DNA of 32,573 nt from an uncultured Akkermansia sp. (lineage in GTDB: Bacteria; Verrucomicrobiota; Verrucomicrobiia; Verrucomicrobiales; Akkermansiaceae), in the NCBI GenBank assembly GCA_947589345.1, contig CANQAC010000019.1:1-32573 (forward strand), given 5' to 3'. The stretch's first letter is position 1. Each line of letters starts with the position of its first letter. Under the pieces are notes generated by a model. The model was given only the letters and a program-made list of their open reading frames with translations, was not told where the DNA came from and did not search any database. The position numbers and the translations under genes were made by a program. Shown here one piece after another: positions 32,487 through 32,573 of this stretch.

Positions 32487-32515
32487 ATTATAGCGGATTG
32501 CTAATCCGTTTACGC
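32487..32515 (-). promoter_or_regulatory. Possible promoter/operator of the RHH gene
   Basis: On the minus strand a perfect TATAAT (32492-32487) is preceded by a palindrome, CGGATT-AGC-AATCCG (32508-32494), filling the -35/-10 spacer. The -35 itself (GCGTAA) is poor. The leader would be about 125 nt. A hairpin with the T-rich plus strand behind it could instead be a terminator. Confidence 0.4.
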
Positions 32516-32573
32516 TTCATTTTTCCCTAAATCATTGAAAAATTGCACTTAACAAACAAAAGCCCTCCGCATT

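Noticed and set aside
32490..32512. Sequence like a tRNA-Ser(GCU) anticodon arm
   Set aside because: Only the 6-bp stem with a GCT loop is present; there is no acceptor stem, T-arm or D-arm around it.
32548..32573. Left arm of a possible terminator (AAAAGCCCTCCGC)
   Set aside because: The matching arm would lie beyond the window, so it cannot be tested.

Overview
The window reads as a gene-dense, roughly mid-50s %GC chromosome segment from an anaerobic Gram-negative bacterium. The outer-membrane assembly genes (BamD-like TPR protein, LptE), a pyruvate:ferredoxin oxidoreductase, a pyrophosphate-type phosphofructokinase, a Ser/Thr kinase fused to PEGA and SUMF1 domains, an ECF sigma factor of PVC flavour and the near absence of Shine-Dalgarno sequences together suggest a Verrucomicrobiota lineage, possibly Akkermansia-like. 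That placement is an inference from gene content; no marker was compared.

Layout. 1-449: C-terminal remnant of bioA behind a CCCCT-rich tandem repeat. 530-865 (-): small ferritin-like diiron protein. 959-2254: ATP-grasp-like protein of unknown function. 2276-2953: ECF sigma factor. 3093-5477: typA plus a DUF456 membrane protein. 5474-8262 (-): cstA-family transporter downstream of pfp. 8504-9088: secreted EF-hand protein with a Cys/His/Pro-rich tail, followed by a strong terminator. 9275-11854: kinase-PEGA-SUMF1 membrane receptor. 11878-12615 (-): lipoprotein with a Cys/His/Asp pattern. 12790-16332: nifJ, ended by a strong terminator. 16396-17652: cca. 17728-19137: secreted Sel1-repeat protein. 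19231-24584: bamD-lptE-rsmI, then an Lrp/AsnC regulator, an aminotransferase, DUF4126 and a sugar nucleotidyltransferase, tightly packed. 24610-27015 (-): GT2 glycosyltransferase and an rlmI-like methyltransferase. 27193-32088: dnaX-ybaB followed by a periplasmic adaptor, an ABC ATPase and an FtsX-like permease. 32002-32355 (-): ribbon-helix-helix protein overlapping the permease 3' end in antisense.

The genes are mostly housekeeping, and I do not see a defence island, prophage, CRISPR array, IS element or tRNA. Central metabolism is represented by a coherent PPi-PFK / pyruvate-transporter-like / PFOR set. Envelope biogenesis is represented by BamD, LptE, the lipoprotein, the Sel1 protein and the adaptor-ABC-permease set.

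The most striking pattern is regulatory. At least nine genes have a -35/-10 pair with a 16-17 bp spacer (-35 often TTGC-something, -10 of TAGAAT/TATAAT type) whose -10 box ends only about 7-22 nt before the start codon. This implies leaderless or near-leaderless mRNAs. The GT2 gene is the conspicuous exception, with a consensus Shine-Dalgarno and a longer leader.
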